NCBI GenBank assembly: GCA_946965045.2
Contig: OX337228.1
Span: forward strand, 4,402,001 to 4,466,000
Direction of reading: 5' to 3'
Length of the DNA stretch: 64,000 nucleotides
Source: Epithemia pelagica
Taxonomy: Eukaryota; Bacillariophyta; Bacillariophyceae; Surirellales; Surirellaceae
Shown here: one piece after another, positions 27,051-37,202 of the stretch
How the letters are laid out: every line of letters starts with the position of its first letter
Position numbering within the stretch: the first letter of the stretch is position 1
Notes under the pieces: model-generated
What the model was told of the DNA's origin: nothing
What the model saw: only the letters and a program-made list of their open reading frames with translations
Database searches by the model: none
Made by a program: the position numbers and the translations under genes

Positions 27051-30000
27051 TCAAGTAGGGTGCAGGACGTACCCAGTCCCAACAATCATCGAAGCCAACC
27101 GTGTTCTCTCTGTTCCTGTTTGAACCTTAGTAAGAAGATCAGCAAGGTTAGTCTTAGATGGTTCATAGGCAATTCGGCACATTCCTGAAGCAACATTCTC
27201 ACGAACAAAATGATATGCGATTGAATTTGACTTCTTCTTCAAACTTGATTCGGGAATTGTACTGTTATGAACAACAGACATATTATCCACCCGAATATGT
27301 GCATGACCGTCCAAAGGTACACCCATCATCCTTAATTTGTATCGTAGCCCCTTGATCATTTCGATACCGACTTTGAGGGCCATATACTCTGAACCAAACG
27401 TCGATGTCTCAACACTTGTTTGCTTCTTGCTGTACCAACTCACTGGAGCACGATTCAGATATATCAGTATCCCTGTTCTTGATCTCCGAGTTGCCAAATC
27501 TCCAGCATGATCCGAATCAACAAACACTGTCATCTGGACTGGGTTCCCAAGAGGTTCTGGTGCGTCTGTCGGCAAGTCTTCTCTCGCATCCAGGTAAAAT
27601 CCCGACCAGTCAGAGGCAATCTCTTCCCCATGTTGTATGTAAGAGGGGTCCAACACTAGTCTTGAGCGATCATGCAGATTCAAATACGCAAAAATATGCA
27701 GCATAGCATGGACATGACCCTCTCTGGGTCCTGCCAAGAAAGCCGCCAACATGGAGACTTCTGCAGTAATGTCGATCCTGCCCAGTTCTACCAACCATCT
27801 TAGAACACCGATTTGCTGCTGGTAAAACGAATGCCAGTCTTGATTACAATATGCACTTGTGTCCAGTTCAGGACGATATCCAGTCGGTAAGACACTAGGG
27901 GCTCTTGTTTTCAAACTGAGACTTCTTTCATCTAACCAAATCTTGACGTTGCGTATCGCTTCGGTAGCGTACCGTTTTGAACTAAGGGCCCAACAACGCT
28001 TACTCACATCTCCGTCGATGTCAAAGGTTTCGACTTGGTTACCAAGATATATCTTAGGTTCTCCGATAGAGCTTGGTTTCAACAGGTAGTGTTGATCAAT
28101 CATATTCAGGATGTCTTTGCCTCGGTGCGAAATCACTAGCACATCATCAATATAGATGAAGACAAGTTCGTAGTATTTCGTCCCATCTTCCTTCGTCGAG
28201 GCTCGGAGGTACACGTCAGGGTCCGCCCGACAAGGTCGGAATCCCAAAGATTCTTGGAGCGTCGTAGAAAGGTGCTCTCGCCATGCAAACGCGCTTGTCT
28301 TAAGACCATATAGCGCTTTTGTTATAATTGCATAGCGACCTTCGTTCTCCTTCCCAAATTCTAGCCCACACTTGGTGCAGACTTTCTCATGACAAGGGGC
28401 ATTGAGATATGCCCCGGCTATATCGGCGGCTGTGACATCAATCCCATTTAGCGCCGCAAGGAGGAATCCGATTCGGACACTTTCCCGACTGACAACACTA
28501 GCGTATGTTGGTGTTTCTGGTTCTTGAGTACGATGACCGCCAGCAACATATCTTGCCTTTCTTGTGAAATCCATTTTTATGTCAAAAACGATATGGCAGG
28601 GTATGATCTGGTGTCCGGCCGGATGAGGGGCTCCTTCCTCCAATATTTTGACAGCAGGGAAGATCTTTGACATTTCAAGTTTCAAGGCTTTCGCCCAGAA
28701 GTCAGTCCCTGTTTCTTTGTCTATCTCCAGGGCTCTTTCGACCGTCTTCGGCAGTTCTATTCCGTATTTCTGCCACTTCTTCATATACCTTGTCGTGGAG
28801 ACAGCTTTAATCAATCTGGCGCGCCTTTTCAAAGTGAATCCTACCCACCAGTTGAAAGCGGGTTCTTTGTCAAGAAGGTTGGCTGTTGCGTATTCCGCTA
28901 CTTCAAGGGGATACGACTCTTTCAAGTCCTTCAACATCTCCCATGACGTAGTTCCGTCCTTCCATTGGATGCAAAGTTGCCAACCTCTCGTTGTCCTTTT
29001 CTTGTGCTCACGACCATTGTGAAAGAAAGTTCCCTCGGAAATTGGGACCGCCGTGGCATCTTTGCGGTGATCTATAATTTGATCGATCAACTTAAAGCGA
29101 TTACCGTCGTCATCCAGTTGTTCGTAAATGTTTTCCGCGATTAAATTTGCCGAATAGGACTCGACATGTCCATCTTGAAACTCTACTTCATACAATGAAG
29201 TGTCAAGGTAAGGATTTGTCGATGATTGACCAATCGGGTTCCCATCAGCATCCCGCTTTCTTCTAATTACTTGGCCTGCTCTCTTCGAGTCCCCTAAAGG
29301 GAGCATTACTTTTGCCGAGATGAGCTTGTCGAAAGCGTCAAGTTTGTAGGAGTCTGCTTCTGGGACACGTACGTCCCCTTGCTTTTCGTCTTCATAAGCC
29401 TCATATAAGGGAGTGTCGTGACCGAATTCATCTGGATCTTCATCCTCTTGTGGAGCCACGCCCTCAATACGATCGCCCAAGGATTCCTTCAATTCACTAT
29501 CAAACTGTTCTTTCTGTGCAGTGAATGAGGGGTCGTGCGATTTTTCAACCGACAGAGGCCAAACGGATGTACGGTGGACCACTTTACCTTTTGAGGTCAG
29601 AATCTTTGAACTCATCGCTTGTCCTACCGTCTTACTCGGGCCTAACCACCGGCCGAGTTTCCGATTCTCAAAACCCGGGTTGGAGTACCAAACGGGTTCG
29701 TACCACGTGTACTCAACCAGGTGAGAAATGTCCGGAGTATCTCCCGTTAATGTCTTTATTGGTGGACCGTCATCGAAGGGACCAGAAGAGAAAGCTGTGT
29801 TCGAGCGCCTCTCAGCAACCAGTTGGAGACAATGGTCCCATAGGACTGCTGGTGCATTGGTCCTTCTCATCTCTCTTCTATATGCACGCTTCAATTCGCG
29901 TATATTAGCTTCAGCAAGATTTTGGTTCGGAGTCCACGCCTCGATGGGCCTTATGCGACAACCAAACTTCTGCGCTGTCTTTTTGAACTTGCCACTGGTT

Positions 30001-31055
30001 AGTTCCGGGGCATTATCTGGAACAACACTGTTGAAAATCCCAAAGTCACTGAACACTTTCTCGAGCGTCGTATGGGCGTCCTTCTTCCTTTCCAAAGGGT
30101 AGAACTGTACCCAACCGAAATCACTCGCATAAATTTGACCACAGGTGTTTTGGCCCAACGATTTAGTGTCTGAAAAGAGGGTGTCAGTATAAACATCCGC
30201 TCTTAATCGTCGATGCTTCAGTTGGTAGGCGGTATGTTTCAACCTCTTACTGCCAACTCCTTGGGAGAAGTCTCGCACTCCTAATTGGGTCGTCGATTGG
30301 AAAGTCCTTTCTGCCACAGATAGACCGATTCCCCAACGAGATGACAACGCGATTGGGTCGACGGTCCCCTTTCTCCTATGGCTCGTTTCAGCAACCACTC
30401 TTGAGTTGATCCGAACCATTTTAGCCATTCGGTTATTGATTGACCTTGATCCTTTCCTCCTGACCATATCTTGTTGAACGTCCTGTCTGAGCTTCCTTTC
30501 ATCGACATCACTTTCAGTCGAGTCATTCGGTGCCCATTGGGGATTATCATTGGTCATTTCGATCCTATAAGCTGGATCTATATTTGCCACCTCTTCCCAT
30601 GTTGGTTTCCTCACGGTGAATCCACTAATCACCCCTTTCAAGTCCAATGGTATCTTGAGTTTGCCTTCATCTCCGTTGACTGGGGCTATCACAGCATGTG
30701 ATTCACTTGTTCTCTGTTCCGGTTTGATATACTTGAGAGGTATATCATTCACAATCACACCGGCTTCTCTCATTTGATTTGGGTTTAGCAAACATTTGTC
30801 CATCATTGGAAGATACAACGCCTGATGAAAGTACAGAAGGTACGTTTCGCCAGAGTCTTGATCATCGTACGCGAGTATACCCGTGATTACCGGGGTCTCT
30901 TTTATCTTGCCAAGTTGTGAAGAGAATCCACTCACTTCGGCCTTGTCCGTTTCATATAAGATCAAACAAGTGTTACCAAGACAGCATGTATCAGCATGAC
31001 TGTCCAGCTCACAATTTGCCGTCTTCACAGCAATCTCGCTCGTAACTGCATTCAC
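27051..31055 (-). CDS. pol: Copia pol polyprotein (protease, integrase, RT, RNase H)
   Basis: 1334 residues if read from the GTG after the gag stop; no ATG is near, and the frame is that of gag. Aspartic protease: CELDSHADT near residue 16-24. Integrase core: SDFGWVQFYPL, VVPDNAPELTSGKF and PNQNLAEANIRELKR (third acidic residue). A chromodomain-like segment at about 650-745 (TTRGWQLCIQWKDGTTSWE) follows. Reverse transcriptase: DIAGAYLNA and YIDDVLV at about 968-974. RNase H: VDSDHAGDLATRRSRTG, SEYMAL and DNMSVVHN, ending AYEPSKTNLADLLTK. All catalytic residues are in place, so the product looks functional. It would need readthrough of one UGA to be made as a gag-pol fusion. Confidence 0.93.
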   Translation of the reverse strand: MNAVTSEIAVKTANCELDSHADTCCLGNTCLILYETDKAEVSGFSSQLGKIKETPVITGILAYDDQDSGETYLLYFHQALYLPMMDKCLLNPNQMREAGVIVNDIPLKYIKPEQRTSESHAVIAPVNGDEGKLKIPLDLKGVISGFTVRKPTWEEVANIDPAYRIEMTNDNPQWAPNDSTESDVDERKLRQDVQQDMVRRKGSRSINNRMAKMVRINSRVVAETSHRRKGTVDPIALSSRWGIGLSVAERTFQSTTQLGVRDFSQGVGSKRLKHTAYQLKHRRLRADVYTDTLFSDTKSLGQNTCGQIYASDFGWVQFYPLERKKDAHTTLEKVFSDFGIFNSVVPDNAPELTSGKFKKTAQKFGCRIRPIEAWTPNQNLAEANIRELKRAYRREMRRTNAPAVLWDHCLQLVAERRSNTAFSSGPFDDGPPIKTLTGDTPDISHLVEYTWYEPVWYSNPGFENRKLGRWLGPSKTVGQAMSSKILTSKGKVVHRTSVWPLSVEKSHDPSFTAQKEQFDSELKESLGDRIEGVAPQEDEDPDEFGHDTPLYEAYEDEKQGDVRVPEADSYKLDAFDKLISAKVMLPLGDSKRAGQVIRRKRDADGNPIGQSSTNPYLDTSLYEVEFQDGHVESYSANLIAENIYEQLDDDGNRFKLIDQIIDHRKDATAVPISEGTFFHNGREHKKRTTRGWQLCIQWKDGTTSWEMLKDLKESYPLEVAEYATANLLDKEPAFNWWVGFTLKRRARLIKAVSTTRYMKKWQKYGIELPKTVERALEIDKETGTDFWAKALKLEMSKIFPAVKILEEGAPHPAGHQIIPCHIVFDIKMDFTRKARYVAGGHRTQEPETPTYASVVSRESVRIGFLLAALNGIDVTAADIAGAYLNAPCHEKVCTKCGLEFGKENEGRYAIITKALYGLKTSAFAWREHLSTTLQESLGFRPCRADPDVYLRASTKEDGTKYYELVFIYIDDVLVISHRGKDILNMIDQHYLLKPSSIGEPKIYLGNQVETFDIDGDVSKRCWALSSKRYATEAIRNVKIWLDERSLSLKTRAPSVLPTGYRPELDTSAYCNQDWHSFYQQQIGVLRWLVELGRIDITAEVSMLAAFLAGPREGHVHAMLHIFAYLNLHDRSRLVLDPSYIQHGEEIASDWSGFYLDAREDLPTDAPEPLGNPVQMTVFVDSDHAGDLATRRSRTGILIYLNRAPVSWYSKKQTSVETSTFGSEYMALKVGIEMIKGLRYKLRMMGVPLDGHAHIRVDNMSVVHNSTIPESSLKKKSNSIAYHFVRENVASGMCRIAYEPSKTNLADLLTKVQTGTERTRLASMIVGTGYVLHPT

Positions 31056-31070
31056 TTCTCGGGGATCACA

Positions 31071-32567
31071 TCAGATGTCCCTCTTTCCTTTCTTCCTTTG
31101 GCTCATGATCGCACCAACGCCTAGTTCTTTCTCATTCTGGTCATTGGAGTCACCCGTCGTCTCGGAATTGTCGTCGGTAGTGGAAGTACCACTACTATCA
31201 TGGCCTTTCCTCTTGTTCTTATTGTTTATGTGAATGGCCGCAGCAGACCTCTTCTTCGTACTGCTGTTGGCAGCGTCCCTTGCTTCTCGGACCATTTGCT
31301 GCTGTTCTTTGGATAATTTAATCCACTTTCTGAACGGGTAATATTTATTGGGATCAAATCCTTTGGTTGGAGTCTGGTGTCCGTTATTGCGCTTGTTTCC
31401 ATTGCCGCCATTCTTGTTGGACTGAATGGACGAGATCCGTGCTTTCCTTGTGGTGGCACTATACGACACTTTGCTGTCAAGGACTTCAGCAAGATAGTTC
31501 GAAGCCACCTCAAAATTTGCCCTCAAAGCAGGAGTGGCCAATATCGTATTCTTAGCGCTCTCCAACCTGGAATCAGCGACCCCTAAGAGTAAAACTCTCA
31601 CTTTTCTTTCATTACTGACCACTTCGCCTGTAGACTCAAGGTCCGTAAAGGCCCTCTGAAGTGACTCAATATACCTTTCGTAGGTATAGTTCCTTTTTGT
31701 TCCATCATAATAGGTCGATTCAAGCACTTGATCAGCCTTTGCACGCAATCGAGATTGGAAAGCATCACCAAAGTAATGGCTTTTCAAAGCGATGTATGCT
31801 CCTCTTCCATCCCGGCTTCTGCTGAAGGCTTGGACCCAACCCCATCCGGGGCCATCATGAGTAATGTGACGTATGACGTCCCATACTGCTTCCTTGTCAG
31901 CAACTGCTGTGGCACCAGTGAGTGGTGCACGTCGAATGAGTTCTCGCAAGTATGTAGGAGATCCGAGTCCTGGGTCAAGATTGATAGGTGGAGGAGTTGG
32001 CATCGAACGAGTATAAGCTGCCAACGGAATCATAGTCACACCTCTCTTCCTTTCCAAGTAGTCGTCTAAATCCTCCAGGACAACTCGGATATTCTCGACA
32101 TTCGACAACTTTTCCGGAAGTTCGATGTCATTATCGTATTCATCATCTGCTTCTTTCAAACGGTAAAGATTCTGTACCGTGTCCAAGGTTGCTGCTTCTG
32201 GGCTAAACGTACGGCCAACTTTGGTCAAGTACTGAACAAAATAGCCAAACATTTTCAACCGTTTCTCCAGGACATGTCCGACTAAAACTCCTGGGTTCAT
32301 AACCGTCGCGGGGATACCAGCAACAGGATTGGCAGCATCATAGGCAGGGTTAGGGATCGTTCCACCTGGCTTTCTTGCGTTAGCACAGATTTCAGCGATG
32401 TCCTCTTCCTTGAGTCCGCGGAAATCGCCAACGGATGTTAGGCCCTGTGAGTTAAGAGCATCTCGGACTGCCTGTTGTCCAATCAAGAGAGTGTTCTCCA
32501 TGTATCCATTCAGTTCTTGAAGGAGCTCTTGAGCGGTCGGTGGAGCAGGAGGAGCAGGTTCGGCCAT
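31071..32567 (-). CDS. gag: Copia gag protein
   Basis: 498 residues from a clear ATG (MAEPAPPAPPT). The central part (about 170-370) is helical and contains AYIALKSHYFGD and a QRAFTDLESTGE-like capsid stretch. No CCHC zinc knuckle is present; instead the C-terminus is basic and Asn/Lys-rich with FDPNKYYPFRKWIKLSKEQQ, then KNKRKGHDSSG. The ORF ends QRKKGKRDI-UGA, after which the same frame stays open into pol. The short distance to the LTR (about 440 bp) is leader with a primer-binding-like TGGTTTATCAGACC next to the LTR. Confidence 0.88.
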   Translation of the reverse strand: MAEPAPPAPPTAQELLQELNGYMENTLLIGQQAVRDALNSQGLTSVGDFRGLKEEDIAEICANARKPGGTIPNPAYDAANPVAGIPATVMNPGVLVGHVLEKRLKMFGYFVQYLTKVGRTFSPEAATLDTVQNLYRLKEADDEYDNDIELPEKLSNVENIRVVLEDLDDYLERKRGVTMIPLAAYTRSMPTPPPINLDPGLGSPTYLRELIRRAPLTGATAVADKEAVWDVIRHITHDGPGWGWVQAFSRSRDGRGAYIALKSHYFGDAFQSRLRAKADQVLESTYYDGTKRNYTYERYIESLQRAFTDLESTGEVVSNERKVRVLLLGVADSRLESAKNTILATPALRANFEVASNYLAEVLDSKVSYSATTRKARISSIQSNKNGGNGNKRNNGHQTPTKGFDPNKYYPFRKWIKLSKEQQQMVREARDAANSSTKKRSAAAIHINNKNKRKGHDSSGTSTTDDNSETTGDSNDQNEKELGVGAIMSQRKKGKRDI

Positions 32568-32994
32568 GGTTGGTTCTTGTTCTTACTAGCTTTTCAATGC
32601 AAGGTGCAATTGGGACTTTCACGTATTCGGAAGTGTGTGAGAACTTCCAGTCACATTGACCGGTCACTTACTCATTTGGGCGATTCATAGGTAGAAAGCA
32701 TGCACAGCTGCATCGTTGGTTCATGTTCTATTTATAGAATATTCATGACCGCATAGCAGGCTTTGTCTTGTCAACGGCCAAGACCGGCGCGTCCGCCATT
32801 GCCCCAGATGTGCGCACTCGCAGACCACATCTGTAAACTAGTCCGGTCCAAACCCCGTTGCAGGCCGGATATTCAACGAGACTAGTAGACGACATCTTTT
32901 GTCGACCTTTGGGCGGATCGGTATTACTACGATCCAGATATTTCGCGACCTTCCCAGGCCATTGTGCCATAGCTTTACCGTAATCGCAGAGTCT

Positions 32995-33010
32995 TGGGTC
33001 TGATAAACCA
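32995..33010 (-). other. Primer-binding-site-like sequence
   Basis: On the minus strand TGGTTTATCAGACC abuts the 5' LTR. It resembles the initiator tRNA-Met type TGGTATCAGA with two extra bases. Supports the LTR boundary but the tRNA is uncertain. Confidence 0.45.
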
Positions 33011-33119
33011 AAATACGCGCATGATAGTGACTCGAAAATAAAATTGTGTCTATCTCATGCCTCAAGCTTAGAGGCCTAAACTATCGCTAAATTTCGCCCA
33101 GTACCATAGCCATATTTTG
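33009..33119 (-). repeat. LTR of copia element (5' LTR in element orientation)
   Basis: 111 bp, base-for-base identical to 26850-26960. It should carry the promoter for minus-strand transcription of gag-pol. Confidence 0.85.
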
Positions 33120-33481
33120 TCCGTACAACCTGCAACCCGCCAAGTTTACTCCGATTTGTGGGTTACCTAGATTTCTAGCTGCCGCAAGAGCTAGGAGTAG
33201 CTACCTATAGAGTGAAATTGAAATTTCTAAGGTTATGGTCTCGTCCATTTTCTGAAATATTCCACGTGTAAGCAAAATGCATAGTCCGTCATCTCGCCCC
33301 ATACGCATACTGTCCACAGACACCACGATACAAACCATCCAGGGAGAGAGGGAAAAAGTAAAAAGACCTTCGGAGACTCAAGATCCAAGATCGACATTGA
33401 TGCCATCATAGTTTGTCGAGAGGCTTGTACTCCTATACGCTTTCTCCTTAGGTTGTTGCCAGGTCGAGTCCAAAATTAACG
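33120..33481. other. Intergenic gap, promoter of chorismate synthase gene
   Basis: Contains AGCTAGGAGTAGCTACC near 33188 and GTACTCCTATACGC near 33427, two more of the recurrent gap motifs. No gene seen. Confidence 0.5.
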
Positions 33482-34853
33482 ATGTGGTTCTTCTTTTTGC
33501 TACTTTGGCCAAGTTCGACGTACGGCTTGACCCTTACAATGGGTACAGGTAACTCATTCGGTCGAGTATTTCGGATCAGTACATGGGGAGAATCTCATGG
33601 CGGAGGCGTTGGTGTGGTTCTTGATGGTTGTCCCCCTCGAATTCCGCTCACACGCGAGGAAGTGCAGGTCGATCTTGATCGCCGCCGACCTGGTCAGTCA
33701 AGAATTACCACTCCCCGAAATGAATCCGACGACGTTGAAATCATCAGTGGTCTGACGGCCGATGGTATCACTCTTGGAACTCCAATTGCCATGCTTGTTC
33801 GAAACAAAGACCAACGCTCCTCGGACTATCTGGACAACGATATGTCTGTAGCGTACAGACCGAGTCATGCCGATGCCACCTATGATGCCAAGTATGGTGT
33901 ACGAGCGATTGCTGGAGGAGGTCGCTCTTCTGCTCGTGAGACAATTGGACGAGTGGCAGCTGGGGCGATTGCTCGCAAGATCCTCAAAATGTACAACGAT
34001 ATAGAAGTCTTGGCTTACGTTTCGAAAGTTCAAGACATTCCATCGAATGTAGACGATGACACGTTTACAATGGAAGACGTCGATTCAAACATTGTACGCT
34101 GCCCAGATCCAGACGCGGCTGAACGTATGGTCGCTCGAATTGACGAGATCAGAAAAAAGGGAAACTCGATTGGTGGAGTGGTCACCTGTGTTGCTCGCAA
34201 TGTTCCTGCCGGATTGGGAGCCCCAGTTTTTGATAAACTTGAAGCTGATCTAGCAAAAGCTTGTATGTCTATTCCTGCGGCCAAAGGATTTGAATCCGGA
34301 GATGGATTTTCTGGTACTTTGATGACGGGCAAAGATCACAACGACGAATTCTACATTGACCCTAAAACGGGTGCTACACGGACGAAAACAAACAGGTCAG
34401 GGGGAATCCAGGGAGGCATCAGTAATGGCGAAAATATTGTTGTGAGCGTTGCCTTCAAGCCAACCTCCACAATTGGACAGGCACAGGTAAGAAGGAACCC
34501 CTATACTACGGTATTCGATCGTGTTTCGCGACTAACATGGTCGTTGTATGATTCTTTAGGGTACCGTAACGAGAGAAGGACAGGAGGTAGAACTTAGAGG
34601 CAAAGGGCGACATGACCCGTGCGTGTTGCCAAGAGCTGTTCCCATGGTGGAAGCCATGGTCGCGCTCACGTTGGCCGATCATCTCATGATGCAACAGGCT
34701 CAATGTGAATTGTTCCCAAACACGGATGCCTTAGAGGACCGCCCTAATCCACTTGGCAAAACTGCATCTCGTTTCCATGAGGGTGAGTCGACAGCTACCT
34801 TTGCGAAAACCGAAAGTCGGTCACCTGTGTCCCAACGAGTGGACGAAGAGTGA
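33482..34853 (+). CDS. aroC: Chorismate synthase
   Basis: Two exons: 33482-34486 and 34560-34853, joined across a 73-bp gtaaga...tttag intron, 432 residues. It makes chorismate from EPSP with reduced FMN, the last step of the shikimate pathway. Signatures: [20 protein letters not shown] near the start, [45 protein letters not shown] with the conserved Arg and His residues, and [12 protein letters not shown]; exon 2 adds [17 protein letters not shown]. An N-terminal hydrophobic stretch ([18 protein letters not shown]) looks like a signal for plastid import; the motif lacks the usual Phe but has Leu. Length after the presequence agrees with bacterial enzymes. The best-supported metabolic enzyme here. 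Confidence 0.97.
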
Positions 34854-35139
34854 AGCAAAATATAAGTTAGTCTGTCTGATTGCGGTTGACAATGGAATCA
34901 GCGGACATCAAATTGTCGCTAAATATTGAAAAACTCTTCCATCATAGGAGTAACGATTACGGATTGATAGGAATAAGAAATAGATGTAGCGACTAGCGAC
35001 GGATCGAAAACAGATTTTGAGGTGATTGGTGTCTCCCGGGACCATTTGTCGATGACACGTCTGAAGACATGTGCGCCCAAGAATAGACTATACCATTATA
35101 TCTACTCGTATTGGATACCGCACGACAAAAGGACATGTC

Positions 35140-36774
35140 ATGCTGACAGAGGATCTTTCAAGAAAAAAGATACAAGTTTCTGCTCCAAGTCAAAAAAACT
35201 TTTGGAGAATGAAGACCGCCGCGTTGCAGATTCAACCAGACACAATGGTTGCGAATGAGCCACTTCAACAGACGAACAAGGATTCATCGACTATTACTAG
35301 CATATCATGTCCGAGTTGTGGCTCGTCGATGCTTTCAACTCAGAAGGTATGTGATACATGTACGGAGATAATGTCGCGGATGGTGTCAGATGAGGTAGCG
35401 TTGAGCGATGCGTCGAATACTACGGCAGAATCACCGGAAACAACAACGGCAGAGGCAGCTACCATGGAAACCACCATAATCACACAGGAAAGTGTGACGA
35501 AAGCCATTGAGGAAGAAGTTCCACGGGAACCACAAGATTCTTTGGCTCCGAATAACGAGATATTGACCCCGGTTCGTCGTTCTTTGGATTTTTCGTTCAC
35601 CAAAGAAGAAACAGAGCACAAACCAGATCAAAAGCGTCGTTGTATTGAACACATCAGCGATGACGACAATACCAGTAAAGCTGATGATGTCATGAAAACC
35701 CAACATAGTGAGAAGGGCCCTCATGCTGTTGGCGGGAATGTCGATGACATACGACATGATCATTCGGAGCGCCTAAAGGATAATGATGGTGTACACAAGG
35801 CTGGCATGATTTCACAAACTGAAGATCGTTCACATGATTCTCCAGCTATAGACGGAAGCGAAGACGGGGCGATGGGCAGTATGCTATCACCTGTTCGTAC
35901 CACCGTCCCGGCTGCTGTGACACCGCCGTCCTCCCAGTCAGAAGACAAAACTCACGAAGATCATTCGGATGACATTGTGTTGAATCTCACATTTCGAGGT
36001 GTTGGCAAGGCTGCAAGGGAATCTATCTTGAAGGCTCAGAGTCAGAGACAATTGATTGAAGTTTCTTTTCCTGGTTCTGATTCTCCAATAGCCCATGGTC
36101 ACATCTCGTCCATGACGATTTTATCCCCAGAGACACAGTATGGCAAGATTACCGTCGCCTCTCAAGGTGGTCTTGTTCCCCAAGAAAGCCCAGGGAGAAA
36201 TTCGGCTTCCGCACCGGCAGCGCATCTCATGTGCCCTAGATGTGGTAAAGAAAAAGAGCAAAGTTGGATGAGCAAGTGCCGAAAATGTTATGCCATAACC
36301 ATGAATGAGAAAGGAGCAGGGAACAAGATTCGTGGGACATGTGAGGATTGCGGGATAAAGACTGAAGAACAGTGGATGTATAAGTGCAGAGGATGTTTCA
36401 ACAAGACCAAGAATGAATCTACAGACGGAACAATGAATAAAGAGCCCACTGAGAATGATACTAATCCCCAGAATGAAACCCCGAGAGGTCAGAATTGTCT
36501 CGATTGCGGTAAAGAAACAGATTACAAGTTTATGACACGATGCTCCGCCTGTTTCGCGCAATGGCGTCGAACTCATAAAACAAATCATGGTGGGACATGT
36601 CGCTATTGTCAGAAAGAGCTGAGCTCTGAATGGAAGACGTGTTGTGGAGACTGTTTCAAGAAGTACAAGCTTAGCAGCCCTAAGGGAAGCGAAAAGTGTC
36701 CATCATGTGGCAAAAAACCTCCGGAAGACTGGATGGTATGGTGCCCAGATTGTTACCACAAAAATAAGAAATAG
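35140..36774 (+). CDS. Protein with five tandem C-terminal CxxC zinc ribbons
   Basis: 544 residues from ATG 35140; the frame is open about 23 codons upstream without an ATG, and a later Met (MKTAAL) is possible. A CPSCG...CDTC pair sits near residues 57-75. The middle is long, disordered, Ser/Thr/Asp-rich, with a possible small folded domain near 300-355. The last 170 residues contain five repeats of the form CxxCGK-x(5-7)-W-x(2-3)-CxxC[FY]: CPRCGKEKEQSWMSKCRKCY, CEDCGIKTEEQWMYKCRGCF, CLDCGKETDYKFMTRCSACF, CRYCQKELSSEWKTCCGDCF and CPSCGKKPPEDWMVWCPDCY. Each can bind one zinc. Nucleic-acid or protein binding is likely; no enzyme domain is seen and I do not know the family. Confidence 0.8.
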   Translation: MLTEDLSRKKIQVSAPSQKNFWRMKTAALQIQPDTMVANEPLQQTNKDSSTITSISCPSCGSSMLSTQKVCDTCTEIMSRMVSDEVALSDASNTTAESPETTTAEAATMETTIITQESVTKAIEEEVPREPQDSLAPNNEILTPVRRSLDFSFTKEETEHKPDQKRRCIEHISDDDNTSKADDVMKTQHSEKGPHAVGGNVDDIRHDHSERLKDNDGVHKAGMISQTEDRSHDSPAIDGSEDGAMGSMLSPVRTTVPAAVTPPSSQSEDKTHEDHSDDIVLNLTFRGVGKAARESILKAQSQRQLIEVSFPGSDSPIAHGHISSMTILSPETQYGKITVASQGGLVPQESPGRNSASAPAAHLMCPRCGKEKEQSWMSKCRKCYAITMNEKGAGNKIRGTCEDCGIKTEEQWMYKCRGCFNKTKNESTDGTMNKEPTENDTNPQNETPRGQNCLDCGKETDYKFMTRCSACFAQWRRTHKTNHGGTCRYCQKELSSEWKTCCGDCFKKYKLSSPKGSEKCPSCGKKPPEDWMVWCPDCYHKNKK

Positions 36775-36902
36775 GGAAGTCGGCCGCCTTCTCTTTATTC
36801 TCTACCTCAATGTATTATGGCAATCTACGTCCAAGTTGTAGTCATACGCATAAAAACGAGTCTCTTCACATACATTGAGAATTCGAATTCCCTAGATAGT
36901 AC

Positions 36903-37202
36903 TCATCCCCATGCTTCCTGCAGGCTGTAGTGTATCACAAGTTCATCTCGAACACTGAAAATATCTCTCAAATCTCCCACGTTTTCTTCCGGACTTGGTA
37001 CAAAGGCCGATTGAATGTAGAGAAACAGCGCGCTACTATCTTGTAGTTTCAGCATTTTTCGAAGAAAAGCCACCACGGCGGCGAATCGTTGGTCTGCCCC
37101 TATCTGGAATTTTGTTCGCTTCATGATTGGAGCGCTTCCCACTGCGACAAAATGGACTTTCACCTTGTCCACAGCGGATGAAGTTCCATTGTTGTTCTCC
37201 AT
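36903..37202 (-). CDS. ATG12: Autophagy ubiquitin-like protein ATG12
   Basis: 99 residues from the ATG at 37202 (MENNNGTSS). The ubiquitin-like fold shows the ATG12 pattern: KVKVHFVAVGSAPIMKRTKF, FAAVVAFLRKMLKL, LFLYIQSAFVPSPEENVGDL, and the end VIHYSLQEAWG. The C-terminal Gly is the residue conjugated to ATG5 after activation by ATG7 and ATG10, and Trp-Gly is the usual end. The conjugate then acts as E3 for ATG8 lipidation. The short N-terminal tail before the fold is typical for protist homologues. Single exon. Confidence 0.93.
   Translation of the reverse strand: MENNNGTSSAVDKVKVHFVAVGSAPIMKRTKFQIGADQRFAAVVAFLRKMLKLQDSSALFLYIQSAFVPSPEENVGDLRDIFSVRDELVIHYSLQEAWG

Larger units (their letters stand above)
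26850..33119 (-). mobile_element. CoDi-like Ty1/copia LTR retrotransposon, 6270 bp
   Basis: Two identical 111-bp LTRs flank gag and pol on the minus strand. Domain order protease, integrase, reverse transcriptase, RNase H is that of the copia superfamily. The gag without zinc knuckle, the DSHADT-type protease and the chromo-like segment before RT resemble diatom CoDi elements as I remember them. The flanks share TCCG (26846-26849 and 33120-33123) as a possible short target duplication; 5 bp would be normal. Identical LTRs and intact ORFs indicate a recent insertion. Confidence 0.92.

Noticed and set aside
26850-33119. The 111-bp repeats as a pair of MITEs, because their ends are inverted (CAAAATA/TATTTTG)
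   Set aside because: They sit exactly at the two sides of a full copia element, next to a polypurine tract and a primer-site-like sequence, and are identical, so LTRs explain them better.
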